32,841 nucleotides of DNA from Sulfuriflexus sp032250955 (GCF_032250955.1 NZ_JAVVES010000027.1:1-32841), one strand, 5' to 3'; shown: positions 8,693 to 17,235, counted from the first letter of the stretch. Made by a program: numbers and translations. Notes: a model not told the origin generated them from the sequence alone.

Positions 8693-8896
8693 ATGGCTAC
8701 AGGTAATGTAAAGTGGTTTAACGAATCGAAAGGTTTTGGTTTTATTTCTCAGGACGACGGCGGCGATGATGTATTCGTACATTTCAACGCGATCCAGGGC
8801 TCAGGTTTCAAAACCCTGGCCGAAGGTCAGCCCGTCACCTACGAAGTAGAAAAAGGTCCCAAGGGCCTGCAGGCATCTAACGTAAATGCTGCCTAA
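8693..8896 (+). CDS. CspA-family cold-shock protein
   Basis: 67 aa, the standard size of a single cold-shock domain. The nucleic-acid-binding motifs are intact: RNP1 as KGFGFI (residues 13-18) and RNP2 as VFVHF (27-31), with the usual VKWFN start. Such proteins bind single-stranded RNA and DNA and melt secondary structure in the cytoplasm; some paralogues are cold-induced and others constitutive, which the sequence cannot settle. The ATG has an AAGGTAA ribosome site eight to ten bases upstream. It is a single-gene unit ended by a strong terminator and lies between the signalling pair and the repeat island. Confidence 0.95.
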   Translation: MATGNVKWFNESKGFGFISQDDGGDDVFVHFNAIQGSGFKTLAEGQPVTYEVEKGPKGLQASNVNAA

Positions 8897-8924
8897 GCAA
8901 GACCCCATCGGTTAAACCGATACG

Positions 8925-8951
8925 AAAAACCCCGCTACGGCGGGGTTTTTT
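8925..8951 (+). terminator. Intrinsic terminator after the cold-shock gene
   Basis: CCCCGC and GCGGGG form a stem around TACG, with an A-run before and eight T after it. Confidence 0.9.
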
Positions 8952-8998
8952 TTGCCTTATTTGGCAGTATTCATTGCCGCCGTTTTTAATTAAAGTGT

Positions 8999-9053
8999 TT
9001 CAGTGCTGTCCCGTTAACTTTATATCCGTCATGCCGGCGCAGGCCGGTATCCA
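8999..9053 (+). repeat. Solo element terminus joined to a REP-like hairpin
   Basis: Bases 9000-9017 (TCAGTGCTGTCCCGTTAA) match, with one change, the terminal inverted repeat of the element at 19314-19553. Directly after it comes ATGCCGGC-GCAG-GCCGGTAT (9030-9049), an imperfect palindrome resembling REP-type intergenic repeats common in proteobacteria. Confidence 0.6.
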
Positions 9054-9068
9054 TATTCGGAATCCATC

Positions 9069-9852
9069 GGGGTCGGAGTCGCTGTCTACACATGCTTTTG
9101 ACCTGGTCGCCAACACCGCGGCTCGTTGTTCCAGCAAATCACCACGTCCGCGCGACTCCGACCCCTTACCTCATAGCAAGCCGGGCACAGTCCATCGGGG
9201 TCGGAGTCGCTGTCTACACATGCTTTTGACCTGGTCGCCAACACCGCGGCTCGTTGTTCCAGCAAATCACCACGTCCGCGCGACTCCGACCCCTTACCTC
9301 ATAGCAAGCCGGGCACAGTCCATCGGGGTCGGAGTCGCTGTCTACACATGCTTTTGACCTGGTCGCCAACATCGCGGCTCGTTGTTCCAGCGAATCACCA
9401 CGTCCGCGCGACTCCGACCCCTTACCTCGAAGAAATTGATGAATTCGGATTGATGATTGATGAATAAATGCAAGGTACGCTTCGCAGCCTGTAAAGTAAA
9501 AAGCCCATAGAGTCCAGCGGGGTCGGAGTCGCTGTCTACACATGCTTCTGACCTGGTCGCCAACATCGTGGCTCGTTGTTCCAGCAAATCACCACGTCCG
9601 CGCGACTCCGACCCCTTATCCGCTCAGCAAATCACCACGTCCGCGCGACTCCGACCCCTTACCTCGAAGAAATTGATGAATTCGGATTGATGATTGATGA
9701 ATAAATGCAAGGTACGCTTCGCAGCCTGTAAAGTAAAAAGCCCATAGAGTGCAGCGGGGTCGGAGTCGCTGTCTACACATGCTTCTGACCTGGTCGCCAA
9801 CATCGTGGCTTGCTGTTTCAGCGAACCATTACACTCACGCGACTCCGACCCC
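9069..9852. repeat. Array of 97-bp inverted-repeat elements
   Basis: Five full copies of a 97-bp element lie at 9069-9165, 9197-9293, 9325-9421, 9519-9615 and 9756-9852, plus a partial copy at 9626-9658. Each full copy begins GGGGTCGGAGTCG and ends with its exact complement CGACTCCGACCCC. Copies 1-3 are spaced by 31 bp (period 128). The spacers at 9422-9518 and 9659-9755 are near-identical to each other and also 97 bp long. The last copy is the most diverged. The layout resembles mobile REP/BIME-type sequences moved by RAYT (Y1) transposases, but no transposase gene is present here. Confidence 0.9.
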
Positions 9853-9861
9853 TTATCCGTT

Positions 9862-9882
9862 ATCAATCATCAATCATCAATC
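9862..9882 (+). repeat. Heptamer array (ATCAATC x3) abutting the nudB start
   Basis: Three perfect ATCAATC units end five bases before the nudB ATG, in the place where a ribosome binding site would be expected. Confidence 0.85.
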
Positions 9883-9887
9883 ATAAA

Positions 9888-10328
9888 ATGCCCTTCAAGC
9901 GCCCCGAATCCGTCCTCGTCATCATTTACGCCTGCGCAGGTGAGGTGCTGATGCTCGAACGTGCCACGCCACGTGGCTTCTGGCAGTCGGTGACGGGTAG
10001 CCTGCACGAGGGCGAGTCGGCGCTGGCGGCGGCACGGCGTGAGCTCGAGGAAGAGACCGGGCTCGTCGCTGACCCCGTTGGCAGCGGCCTGGCGAACACC
10101 TTTCCGATTGCTCCTGCCTGGCGTGCGCGCTATGCGCCGGCAGTGACGCATAACCATGAAACCGTGTTCACCCTGGCACTGGAGCGTGCCTGCGAGATAC
10201 GCCTGAACCGGGCCGAGCATGTACAGGTGCGCTGGCTGCCGCGTGAGCAGGCCGCAGCACGGGCCAGTTCATGGACCAACCGGGAGGCGATCCTGGCGCT
10301 GGTGCCCGAGCGACCCGCAAAAGCCTGA
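9888..10328 (+). CDS. nudB: Nudix hydrolase, dihydroneopterin triphosphate pyrophosphatase-like
   Basis: 146 aa, close to E. coli NudB (150 aa). A perfect Nudix box is visible, GSLHEGESALAAARRELEEE followed by TGL, the Mg-binding catalytic helix. In E. coli NudB removes pyrophosphate from dihydroneopterin triphosphate in folate synthesis. The assignment rests on the N-terminal sequence (FKRPESVLVIIYA) and on position: aspS-nudB-yebC-ruvC is the E. coli order. The start at 9888 matches relatives; upstream in-frame codons come from repeat DNA. No Shine-Dalgarno sequence precedes the ATG, which directly follows a heptamer repeat. Substrate is inferred from family and context. Confidence 0.88.
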   Translation: MPFKRPESVLVIIYACAGEVLMLERATPRGFWQSVTGSLHEGESALAAARRELEEETGLVADPVGSGLANTFPIAPAWRARYAPAVTHNHETVFTLALERACEIRLNRAEHVQVRWLPREQAAARASSWTNREAILALVPERPAKA

Positions 10329-10376
10329 CAATAACAGCAAAAACAATCAGATAGCCTGTCACAGAGATATTCTGCG

Positions 10377-10406
10377 GTGACGCCCCGGATGGTTAAATGG
10401 TATACT
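10377..10406 (+). promoter_or_regulatory. Candidate sigma-70 promoter for yebC-ruvCAB
   Basis: GTGACG (10377-10382) and TATACT (10401-10406) are separated by 18 bases, about 43 bases upstream of the yebC start. Confidence 0.45.
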
Positions 10407-10448
10407 CGGGCGAATTTTATTGTAGTGGTTTTGAAAGGTACACAAGGC

Positions 10449-11192
10449 ATGGCAGGTCATAGTAAGTGGGCGAACATCAAGCATCGCAAGGCGGCACAGG
10501 ATGCCAAACGTGGCAAGATATTTACCAAGCATATCCGTGAGTTAACAGTAGCTGCAAAAATGGGCGGGGCAGACCCGGATGCCAATCCGCGCCTGCGCAC
10601 GGCGATTGATAAGGCCCTTGGCGTTAACATGACCCGGGATACCGTCGAGCGCGCCATCAAGCGCGGCGCCGGTGCCGGTGAAGGTGAGAATTACGATGAA
10701 ATCCGTTACGAGGGCTATGGTACCAACGGGGTCGCCATCATGGTTGACTGCCTGACGGATAACATCAATCGTACCGTTTCCGAGGTGCGGCATGCCTTTA
10801 GCAAGGCCGGTGGCAATCTCGGCACCGATGGTTCGGTGGCTTACCTGTTCAGCAAGCAGGGCGTCCTCGGTTATCCGGCCGGTGCCGACGAAGACGCCAT
10901 CATGGAGGCCGCGCTCGAGGCCGGTGCTGATGACGTCACCACCCATGACGACGGCAGTATTGACGTGCTGACCACGCCGGAAGCCTTCATGGACGTGAAG
11001 GAGACCATGGTCGCAGCCGGGCACGTACCGGAGAATGCCGAGATCACGATGCAGCCCTCGACCACGGTCGACCTGAACCTGGAAGATGCTGAGAAGGTAT
11101 TGCGCCTGGTGGATGCGCTGGAAGACCTCGATGATGTGCAGAATGTTTATTCAAATGCCGATATTTCTGAAGAGGTAATGGCACAACTTTGA
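10449..11192 (+). CDS. yebC: YebC/PmpR family regulatory protein
   Basis: 247 aa. The start MAGHSKWANIKHRKAAQDAK is the family signature and fixes the ATG at 10449 (AAGG site upstream). The body shows the conserved KAGGNLGTDGSVAYLF stretch and the C-terminal EDLDDVQNVYSNADI. Members act as transcription factors (PmpR in Pseudomonas) and, in more recent work, as translation factors easing ribosome stalling at proline runs, like mitochondrial TACO1; which applies here is not visible. It sits directly upstream of ruvC, as in most gammaproteobacteria. Confidence 0.96.
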   Translation: MAGHSKWANIKHRKAAQDAKRGKIFTKHIRELTVAAKMGGADPDANPRLRTAIDKALGVNMTRDTVERAIKRGAGAGEGENYDEIRYEGYGTNGVAIMVDCLTDNINRTVSEVRHAFSKAGGNLGTDGSVAYLFSKQGVLGYPAGADEDAIMEAALEAGADDVTTHDDGSIDVLTTPEAFMDVKETMVAAGHVPENAEITMQPSTTVDLNLEDAEKVLRLVDALEDLDDVQNVYSNADISEEVMAQL

Positions 11193-11237
11193 AAACAACA
11201 ATAACCACCGTGCGCGGAGGATTGACTCGTCAATAAC

Positions 11238-11756
11238 ATGGTTCGCATACTCGGTATTGACCCCGGTTCACGCCTGACCGGTTACGGTGTCATTGACGTT
11301 AATGGTAACCACAGTCGCTACGTTACCAGTGGTTGCATCCGCATCAGCGGCGACGACTGGGGCCAGCGCCTCGGCACGATTTTTGAAAACCTGAATATCC
11401 TCATCAGTGAGCATCGTCCGAATGAATTTGCCGTCGAGCAGGTCTTTATGCACCGCAATGCCGATTCAGCCCTGAAGCTGGGTCAGGCCCGTGGCGCGGC
11501 GATCTGCGCCGGGGTCAGTCGTGACCTGCCACTGTCTGAATACACCCCCCGCGCCATCAAACAGGCCATTGCCGGCAAGGGCGGGGCAAGCAAGGAGCAG
11601 GTGCAGCACATGGTTCGGGTATTGTTAAACCTGAATGCCACGCCGCAGGAAGATGCCGCCGATGCCCTGGCCGTGGCCCTGTGCCATGCGCATACGCGCC
11701 GGACCCTGCAATTGATCCCCGGGGCCAGTGGTGCCAGTGGCGGGAGGCTGCGATGA
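11238..11756 (+). CDS. ruvC: Holliday junction endonuclease RuvC
   Basis: 172 aa, as in E. coli (173). Cleaves four-way DNA junctions symmetrically in complex with RuvAB. The acidic tetrad is present: Asp8 (GIDPG), Glu67 (AVEQVF), Asp139 and Asp142 (QEDAADALA). ATG 11238 is the first in-frame start after a stop at 11223. The nearest good ribosome site (GGAGG, 11216-11220) is 17 bases away, unusually far, so initiation may be weak or coupled to yebC. The stop overlaps the ruvA start (ATGA). Confidence 0.97.
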   Translation: MVRILGIDPGSRLTGYGVIDVNGNHSRYVTSGCIRISGDDWGQRLGTIFENLNILISEHRPNEFAVEQVFMHRNADSALKLGQARGAAICAGVSRDLPLSEYTPRAIKQAIAGKGGASKEQVQHMVRVLLNLNATPQEDAADALAVALCHAHTRRTLQLIPGASGASGGRLR

Positions 11757-12364
11757 TCGGTCGTCTGAGCGGGCAGTTACTCGTGCGCCAGCCGCCGCAG
11801 CTATTGCTGGATGTCAACGGCGTCGGCTACGAGATCGAGGCACCGATGTCGACCTTTTATGCCCTGCCCGAGATCGGCAGCAAGGTGACCCTGCATACGC
11901 ATCTGGTCGTGCGCGAGGATGCGCATACCCTGTTTGGTTTCGCCACGGAAAACGAGCGCGCCATGTTCCGTGCTTTAATCAAGGTCAACGGGGTCGGGGC
12001 CAGGCTGGGACTGACCATCCTTTCCGGCATCAGCGCTGATGACTTTATTCGTTGCGTGACGGACGGCGATGCGGCCTCGCTGACGCGTCTGCCCGGGGTC
12101 GGCAAGAAGACTGCCGAGCGCCTGATCGTGGAGATGAAAGACGTGCTCAAGAAATGGCAGGCCGAGGCCGGCGATAGCGGTGCGGGTGTGTCCCCGGCCA
12201 CCGCGCTGGCGAGACCTGACGATGCCGTGGCCGATGCCGTGAGCGCACTGATAGCCCTCGGTTACAAGCCGCCCGAGGCCAGCCGCATGGTGCGTGGCAT
12301 CGAGACCAGAGACATGAGCAGTGAAGGCATTATTCGTCTCGCCCTGCAAAGCACGGCGAAGTAA
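11753..12364 (+). CDS. ruvA: Holliday junction branch-migration protein RuvA
   Basis: 203 aa, the normal length. RuvA binds the junction as a tetramer and recruits RuvB. The start MIGRLSGQLL is typical and preceded by GGGAGG; it overlaps the ruvC stop as ATGA, indicating translational coupling. Visible parts: N-terminal OB domain, helix-hairpin-helix pair (KVNGVGARLGLTILSG and RLPGVGKKTAERLIVE), acidic linker and C-terminal domain III (DAVSALIALGYKPPEASRMV) that contacts RuvB. Confidence 0.97.
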   Translation: MIGRLSGQLLVRQPPQLLLDVNGVGYEIEAPMSTFYALPEIGSKVTLHTHLVVREDAHTLFGFATENERAMFRALIKVNGVGARLGLTILSGISADDFIRCVTDGDAASLTRLPGVGKKTAERLIVEMKDVLKKWQAEAGDSGAGVSPATALARPDDAVADAVSALIALGYKPPEASRMVRGIETRDMSSEGIIRLALQSTAK

Positions 12365-12375
12365 GGAAGACAACG

Positions 12376-13425
12376 ATGATTGAATCGGATCGACTTGTAG
12401 AAGCCCAGGGCAGTGCCGAGGATGTGGCGGTTGACAACGCCATCCGCCCGGCGCGGCTGGCCGATTACGTTGGCCAGTCAGCGGTCTGCGAGCAGATGGA
12501 AATCTTTATCCACGCGGCGAAAAAGCGTGCAGAGGCCCTTGACCACGTGCTGCTGTTCGGCCCGCCCGGTCTGGGCAAGACGACCCTGGCGCACATCATT
12601 GCCAACGAGATGGGCGTGAATATGCGCCAGACCTCGGGGCCGGTGCTGGAACGCCCCGGTGACCTGGTTGCCCTGCTCACCAACCTTGAACCGAATGATG
12701 TCCTGTTTGTTGATGAGATCCACCGCCTCGGTGCCGTGGTCGAGGAGATTTTGTATCCGGCCATGGAAGACCGCCAGATCGACATCATGATCGGTGAAGG
12801 CCCCGCGGCGCGCGCCATCAAGCTCGACCTGCCACCGTTTACGCTGGTTGGCGCGACAACCCGCGCCGGCTTGCTGACCTCGCCCTTGCGGGACCGTTTC
12901 GGGATCGTGCAGCGCCTCGAGTTCTACAATACCGATGAGCTCTGCTCCATCGTCACGCGCAGCGCCGAGATATTGAATGTCGACATGGATGCCGGTGGCG
13001 CGCACGAGATCGCACGCCGCTCGCGTGGCACACCGCGCATCGCCAACCGCCTGCTGCGCCGCGTGCGCGATTATGCCGAGGTCAAGGCCAGCGGCCATGT
13101 CTCGGCCGAGGTGGCCGACAAGGCCATGCTGATGCTCAGTGTCGACAGCAACGGTTTTGATATGATGGACCGGAAACTGTTGCTGGCGATTATCAACAAT
13201 TTCGATGGTGGCCCGGTAGGGGTTGATAACCTGGCGGCAGCGATCGGCGAAGAACGCGGCACGATCGAAGACGTCCTTGAGCCTTTCCTGATCCAGCAGG
13301 GCTTTATCATGCGCACCCCGCGTGGCCGCATGGCGACGCGTAACGCCTACCAGCATTTTGGCCTGCAAGCCGCTGTCGATGGGACGCAGCTGGATATCAC
13401 TCTTGCTGAAGAGCCGGATGGTTAA
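12376..13425 (+). CDS. ruvB: Holliday junction helicase RuvB
   Basis: 349 aa, AAA+ motor of the RuvAB branch-migration complex. Walker A GPPGLGKTT, Walker B LFVDEIHRL, sensor 1 GATTRAG and the arginine finger region SPLRDRFGI are all present, followed by the winged-helix C-terminus (GTIEDVLEPFLIQQGFI, TPRGR). The start lies 11 bases after ruvA with AAGGAAGA as ribosome site. ruvCAB thus form one compact unit. Confidence 0.98.
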   Translation: MIESDRLVEAQGSAEDVAVDNAIRPARLADYVGQSAVCEQMEIFIHAAKKRAEALDHVLLFGPPGLGKTTLAHIIANEMGVNMRQTSGPVLERPGDLVALLTNLEPNDVLFVDEIHRLGAVVEEILYPAMEDRQIDIMIGEGPAARAIKLDLPPFTLVGATTRAGLLTSPLRDRFGIVQRLEFYNTDELCSIVTRSAEILNVDMDAGGAHEIARRSRGTPRIANRLLRRVRDYAEVKASGHVSAEVADKAMLMLSVDSNGFDMMDRKLLLAIINNFDGGPVGVDNLAAAIGEERGTIEDVLEPFLIQQGFIMRTPRGRMATRNAYQHFGLQAAVDGTQLDITLAEEPDG

Positions 13426-13482
13426 ATGCAGTGGAATTATTTGCCTGCTTGCGAGTCAATATAACGAGGAAATAGAAAAACT

Positions 13483-13887
13483 GTGACTGATTTCCTGTGG
13501 TTGATACGCGTTTACTACGAAGATACGGACAGTGGCGGTGTGGTCTATTACGCCAATTACCTCAAGTTCATGGAGCGGGCACGTACCGAGATGTTACGGC
13601 ACAAGGGTTTTGAACAGGATCGCCTGCGCGAGGAAGACCAGCTGTTGTTTGTGGTGCGTGCGGTGGAGATGGACCTGTTACAACCCGCCCGGTTTAACGA
13701 CCGCTTGCGAGTCAAGACCCGGATTGCCGACTCAACACGAACCAGTCTCACCTTTGCACAAACTATTTACCGGGATGGTGAAGAAAAGCCGCTCTGCAGT
13801 GGCAGGATCCGTGTGGCCTGTATCGACGCCCAGCGCTGGAAACCGGTCGCTATTCCGCAACAAATCATACAGGAGCTCATGGCTTGA
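13483..13887 (+). CDS. ybgC: Tol-Pal system-associated acyl-CoA thioesterase YbgC
   Basis: 134 aa, hot-dog fold thioesterase. The catalytic region YEDTDSGGVVYYANYLKFME (residues 12-31) is intact, including the Asp of the DTD motif. Known YbgC enzymes hydrolyse acyl-CoA thioesters and interact with phospholipid-synthesis proteins; the gene is a usual leader of tolQRAB. The start is a GTG with GAGGAAA about ten bases upstream. The stop overlaps the tolQ start by four bases (TTGA), so the genes are translationally coupled. Confidence 0.95.
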   Translation: MTDFLWLIRVYYEDTDSGGVVYYANYLKFMERARTEMLRHKGFEQDRLREEDQLLFVVRAVEMDLLQPARFNDRLRVKTRIADSTRTSLTFAQTIYRDGEEKPLCSGRIRVACIDAQRWKPVAIPQQIIQELMA

Positions 13888-14558
13888 ACGCTGATCTAAG
13901 TCTTTATCACATGCTGACGGGCGCCAGTCCCGTTGTGCAACTGGTCATGCTGTTATTACTGCTGGCCTCGGTCATATCCTGGAGTATGATCATTCGCAAA
14001 TCGCGGGACATGAAAAAGGCCATGCGCGCCGCCGATGAATTTGAAGCGCGCTTCTGGTCCGGCAAGAAACTCAGTGAACTATATGAGCAAATGGGTTCGG
14101 GCAGGCGTAGCTCAATTGGCATGGCAGCGATCTTCGAGGCCGGTTTTCGGGAGTACGTGCGCCTGCGCCAGAAGAGCAACAGTGACCCGCAGTTTGTTCT
14201 CGCCGGTGCGCAACGTTCCATGCGCGTCGCCTTGATGCGCGAGATGGATGTGGTTGAGGCCAACCTGTCGTTTCTTGCCACGGTCGGCTCCACCAGTCCC
14301 TACGTGGGCCTGTTTGGCACGGTATGGGGGATCATGAATTCCTTCCGCGCCCTCGGCAATGTGCAGCAGGCGACCCTCGCCAGTGTCGCCCCGGGGATCG
14401 CCGAGGCCCTGATTGCCACCGCCATGGGCCTGTTTGCCGCGATCCCGGCCGTGATCGCCTATAACCGCTATTCACACGGGGTGGAACGCCTCGAGAATCG
14501 CTACGAGACCTTTATGGAAGAGTTTTCCACCATCCTGCAACGCCAGGCGCACGACTGA
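13884..14558 (+). CDS. tolQ: Tol-Pal proton-channel subunit TolQ
   Basis: 224 aa, MotA/TolQ/ExbB family inner-membrane protein. Three membrane segments: about residues 17-37, and two in the C-terminal half (GSTSPYVGLFGTVWGIMNSF and APGIAEALIATAMGLFAAIP), with the long cytoplasmic loop between. With TolR it uses the proton gradient to energise TolA during cell constriction. The TTG start at 13884 overlaps the ybgC stop and has AGGAG (13871-13875) at proper distance; it gives the usual N-terminus, whereas the next ATG (13911) would trim it by nine residues. Confidence 0.96.
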   Translation: MNADLSLYHMLTGASPVVQLVMLLLLLASVISWSMIIRKSRDMKKAMRAADEFEARFWSGKKLSELYEQMGSGRRSSIGMAAIFEAGFREYVRLRQKSNSDPQFVLAGAQRSMRVALMREMDVVEANLSFLATVGSTSPYVGLFGTVWGIMNSFRALGNVQQATLASVAPGIAEALIATAMGLFAAIPAVIAYNRYSHGVERLENRYETFMEEFSTILQRQAHD

Positions 14559-14977
14559 TGGGCAGACGTCAGCGCAAAAAGCCGATAAGTGAAATCAACG
14601 TTGTTCCCTATATTGACGTCATGCTGGTTCTGCTTATTATCTTTATGGTGACCACGCCATTGCTTACCCAGGGCGTAGCCGTGGATTTGCCGCAGGCCGA
14701 TGCTAACCCGGTGGACAGCAAGAATCTCGAGCCCTTGGTCATCACGGTTGATGTTGACGGCAATTATTATGTGAGTATCGGCGATGATCAGGACAAGCCG
14801 ATTGACAATGAGGCACTGGTGCAACGGGTGGCCGCAGTCATGCAGTACAAACCGGGCACACCAGTGCTGGTGCGGGGTGATGAAAATGTCAATTATGGCA
14901 AGGTGGTGGTGGCAATGACCCTGATCCAGCAGGCCGGCGCACCGAATGTCGGTCTGCTGACCGAATCACCGCGCTAA
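14558..14977 (+). CDS. tolR: Tol-Pal proton-channel subunit TolR
   Basis: 139 aa, ExbD/TolR family. A single N-terminal membrane segment holds the proton-relay Asp (INVVPYIDVMLVLLIIFMVT, near residue 21), then a periplasmic domain. It starts on the last base of the tolQ stop (TGATG), so coupling is expected. Partner of TolQ. Confidence 0.96.
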   Translation: MGRRQRKKPISEINVVPYIDVMLVLLIIFMVTTPLLTQGVAVDLPQADANPVDSKNLEPLVITVDVDGNYYVSIGDDQDKPIDNEALVQRVAAVMQYKPGTPVLVRGDENVNYGKVVVAMTLIQQAGAPNVGLLTESPR

Positions 14978-14986
14978 GGTCGACGA

Positions 14987-15913
14987 ATGTTTCGGGTAAT
15001 ACGCAACAACCTGGTTCCTATTCTGATCGCGCTTGCGGTGCATGCTGTCCTGTTCCTGATGCTATTTATCGGTTTCGACTGGACGCCCAAGCCGGCCACG
15101 TTGCAAAACCAGCCGAATGTGGTCAAGGCCACGGCCGTGGATGCCGGCAAGGTCAAGGCCGAACTCGACAGGCTCAAGCAAGCGGAACGGCAGAAACAGC
15201 AGCAGGAAGCAGCGCGCATTGACAAGCTCAAACAACAGGAACGGGAGATGCAACAGCGCCGTGCCGCGGAAGAAAAAAACCTCGCCGAGCTGAAGAAAAA
15301 GCGCGCCGCCGAGGAAAGGCGTCAGCAGCAAGAGCAGCAGCGGCTGCAGAAGATAAAAGAGGAAAAGGCGGCACTCGAGCAAAAACGGCTGGCGGAACAA
15401 AAACTCCTGGCCGAGCTTGAGCGCAAGCGAAAAGTCGAGCAGGCCGAAGCAAAGAAAATCGCCGAGGCAAAGAAAGCCGCCGAGGCAAAGAAGGCTGCCG
15501 AGGCAAAGAAAGCCGAAGAAGAGGCAAGGCGCAAGGCGGCGGAAGCGAAACGCCGCGAAGATGAGCGTCGGCAGGCATTAATGGCGCAACTCGATGCCGA
15601 AGAAACCGAGCGTGCCGAGGCCGCTGCCCAGGGCGAGATAGACAAGTCCCTGGCCCTGATCAGGCAGAAGGTGACGCGTCACTGGCTAAAACCGGCCGGG
15701 GTGCCCAAGGGGCTGGCCTGTACCGTGCGGGTGCATATCATCCCCGGCGGCGATGTCGTTGGCGTGACGATCATCAAGAGCAGCGGTAATGCGGTTTTTG
15801 ACCGCAGTGTCGAGAGTGCGGTGCGTAAGGCGGCGCCTTTGCCCTTACCGGCTGACCCGGCGGTGGCGGCACGTATGCGCGAAATAGATTTTGAATTTAT
15901 ACCGGAGGCATGA
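14987..15913 (+). CDS. tolA: Envelope-spanning energy transducer TolA
   Basis: 308 aa. N-terminal membrane anchor (residues 10-28), a long charged helix rich in Lys, Ala, Glu and Gln (about residues 55-215) that spans the periplasm, including AEAKKAAEAK-type repeats, and a C-terminal TonB/TolA fold (IRQKVTRHWLKPAGV onward) that meets Pal and TolB. Shorter than E. coli TolA (421 aa), mainly in the helical part. Overlaps tolB by four bases (ATGA). Confidence 0.95.
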   Translation: MFRVIRNNLVPILIALAVHAVLFLMLFIGFDWTPKPATLQNQPNVVKATAVDAGKVKAELDRLKQAERQKQQQEAARIDKLKQQEREMQQRRAAEEKNLAELKKKRAAEERRQQQEQQRLQKIKEEKAALEQKRLAEQKLLAELERKRKVEQAEAKKIAEAKKAAEAKKAAEAKKAEEEARRKAAEAKRREDERRQALMAQLDAEETERAEAAAQGEIDKSLALIRQKVTRHWLKPAGVPKGLACTVRVHIIPGGDVVGVTIIKSSGNAVFDRSVESAVRKAAPLPLPADPAVAARMREIDFEFIPEA

Positions 15914-17235
15914 TGAAGCTGAGACATCTGTTGAGTATTGTATGTGGCGGGTTGTGGCTCATAATGAGCCTGCCGTTGCAGGCCGCATTGACGATCCAGA
16001 TCACCGAGGGGGTCGTGGGTGCCATGCCGATCGCGATTGTACCGTTTGACAACAGCACCTTGAAATCCCCTCTGCCCTATAACCTGAGTGACATTATCAC
16101 TACCGATCTCGGGCGCAGTGGCCGTTTTGCCCCCATGCCGGAACAGGACCTGATCGCCCGCCCGCACGATGGCAGTGCGGTACGTTTTGCCGACTGGCGG
16201 CTGTTGAACATGGAAAGCCTTGTGGTCGGGCGGCTGCGTGAGCTTGGAGGGGCGCGTTACGAGGTGCAGTTCCAGTTGTTTGATGTTTTCAAGGGCGAGC
16301 AACTGGCCGGTTACAGCATCGCCTTTGCAGCCGATGATGTACGCCGTACGGCGCACCGCATAAGCGATTTGATTTACGAAAAACTGACAGGGCAACGCGG
16401 GGCCTTCAGTACCCGTATCGCTTATATCACTGCCATCAAGGCCGCCGACAAGAGCAGGGAGTACCGGCTCAGCATTGCCGATGCCGACGGTTTCAATGAG
16501 CAGGTCATTCTCGATTCAAAGCAACCACTGATGTCACCGTCGTGGTCACCGGATGGAGAAAAGCTGGTCTATGTCACCTTCGAGTCAGGGCGTCCCGAGA
16601 TATTTGTTCAGGAGGTCTTTAGCGGCGAGCGCCGGCGCATCACTGACTTCCCCGGGCTGAATAATGCCCCGGTCTGGTCACCCGACGGACGTTATCTGGC
16701 CATGACCCTGTCGAAGACCGGCAACCCCGAGGTGCATACATATAATCTGCAAACCGGTGCCCTGAGCCAGGTTACCCGGCATCCAGGGATCGATACCGAG
16801 CCAAACTGGTCGCCGGACGGACGTAAGCTGGTGTTTACCTCGGATCGGGGTGGCCGACCGCAACTTTATATGGTGAACATGAGCGGGGCTAATAAAAGCG
16901 GTCAGCCGCAGCGGCTGACCTTCGAAGGCGAATATAACAGCCGTGGCACATTTTCCCCGGACGGCCAACGCCTGGCCATGGTGCATGGTCAGCAAGGCGC
17001 GTTTCGTATCGCGGTACTGGAACTGGCCAGCCGCAACCTGCAGGTGTTGACCGATAGCCGCCTGGACGAGTCACCCAGTTTTGCACCGAATGGCAGCATG
17101 ATTATTTATGCTACCGAAAGCCAGAACCGCGGGGTGCTGGCTGCGGTATCTGTAGACGGTCGCGTCCACCAGCGACTGGAACTGCAACAGGGCGATGTGC
17201 GGGAACCCGCCTGGTCGCCATTTAGTACCCAATAA
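15910..17235 (+). CDS. tolB: Tol-Pal periplasmic beta-propeller protein TolB
   Basis: 441 aa. Signal peptide in residues 1-26 (ends LPLQA), N-terminal domain, then a six-bladed propeller with repeated WSPDG motifs (SWSPDGEKLVYVT, VWSPDGRYLAMT, NWSPDGRKLVFTSDRGGRPQLY, TFSPDGQRLAMV). TolB binds Pal and TolA in the periplasm. ATG codons at 15910 and 15913 are both possible; the first overlaps the tolA stop. pal follows immediately. Confidence 0.97.
   Translation: MMKLRHLLSIVCGGLWLIMSLPLQAALTIQITEGVVGAMPIAIVPFDNSTLKSPLPYNLSDIITTDLGRSGRFAPMPEQDLIARPHDGSAVRFADWRLLNMESLVVGRLRELGGARYEVQFQLFDVFKGEQLAGYSIAFAADDVRRTAHRISDLIYEKLTGQRGAFSTRIAYITAIKAADKSREYRLSIADADGFNEQVILDSKQPLMSPSWSPDGEKLVYVTFESGRPEIFVQEVFSGERRRITDFPGLNNAPVWSPDGRYLAMTLSKTGNPEVHTYNLQTGALSQVTRHPGIDTEPNWSPDGRKLVFTSDRGGRPQLYMVNMSGANKSGQPQRLTFEGEYNSRGTFSPDGQRLAMVHGQQGAFRIAVLELASRNLQVLTDSRLDESPSFAPNGSMIIYATESQNRGVLAAVSVDGRVHQRLELQQGDVREPAWSPFSTQ

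Noticed and set aside
9069..9852. CRISPR array
   Set aside because: The repeated units are 97 bp with inverted ends and the spacers are themselves repeated rather than unique; no cas genes are present.
9214..9866. Minus-strand reading frames of about 80-110 codons across the repeat island
   Set aside because: They are copies of the same frame through the 97-bp elements and spacers, have no ribosome site and resemble no protein.
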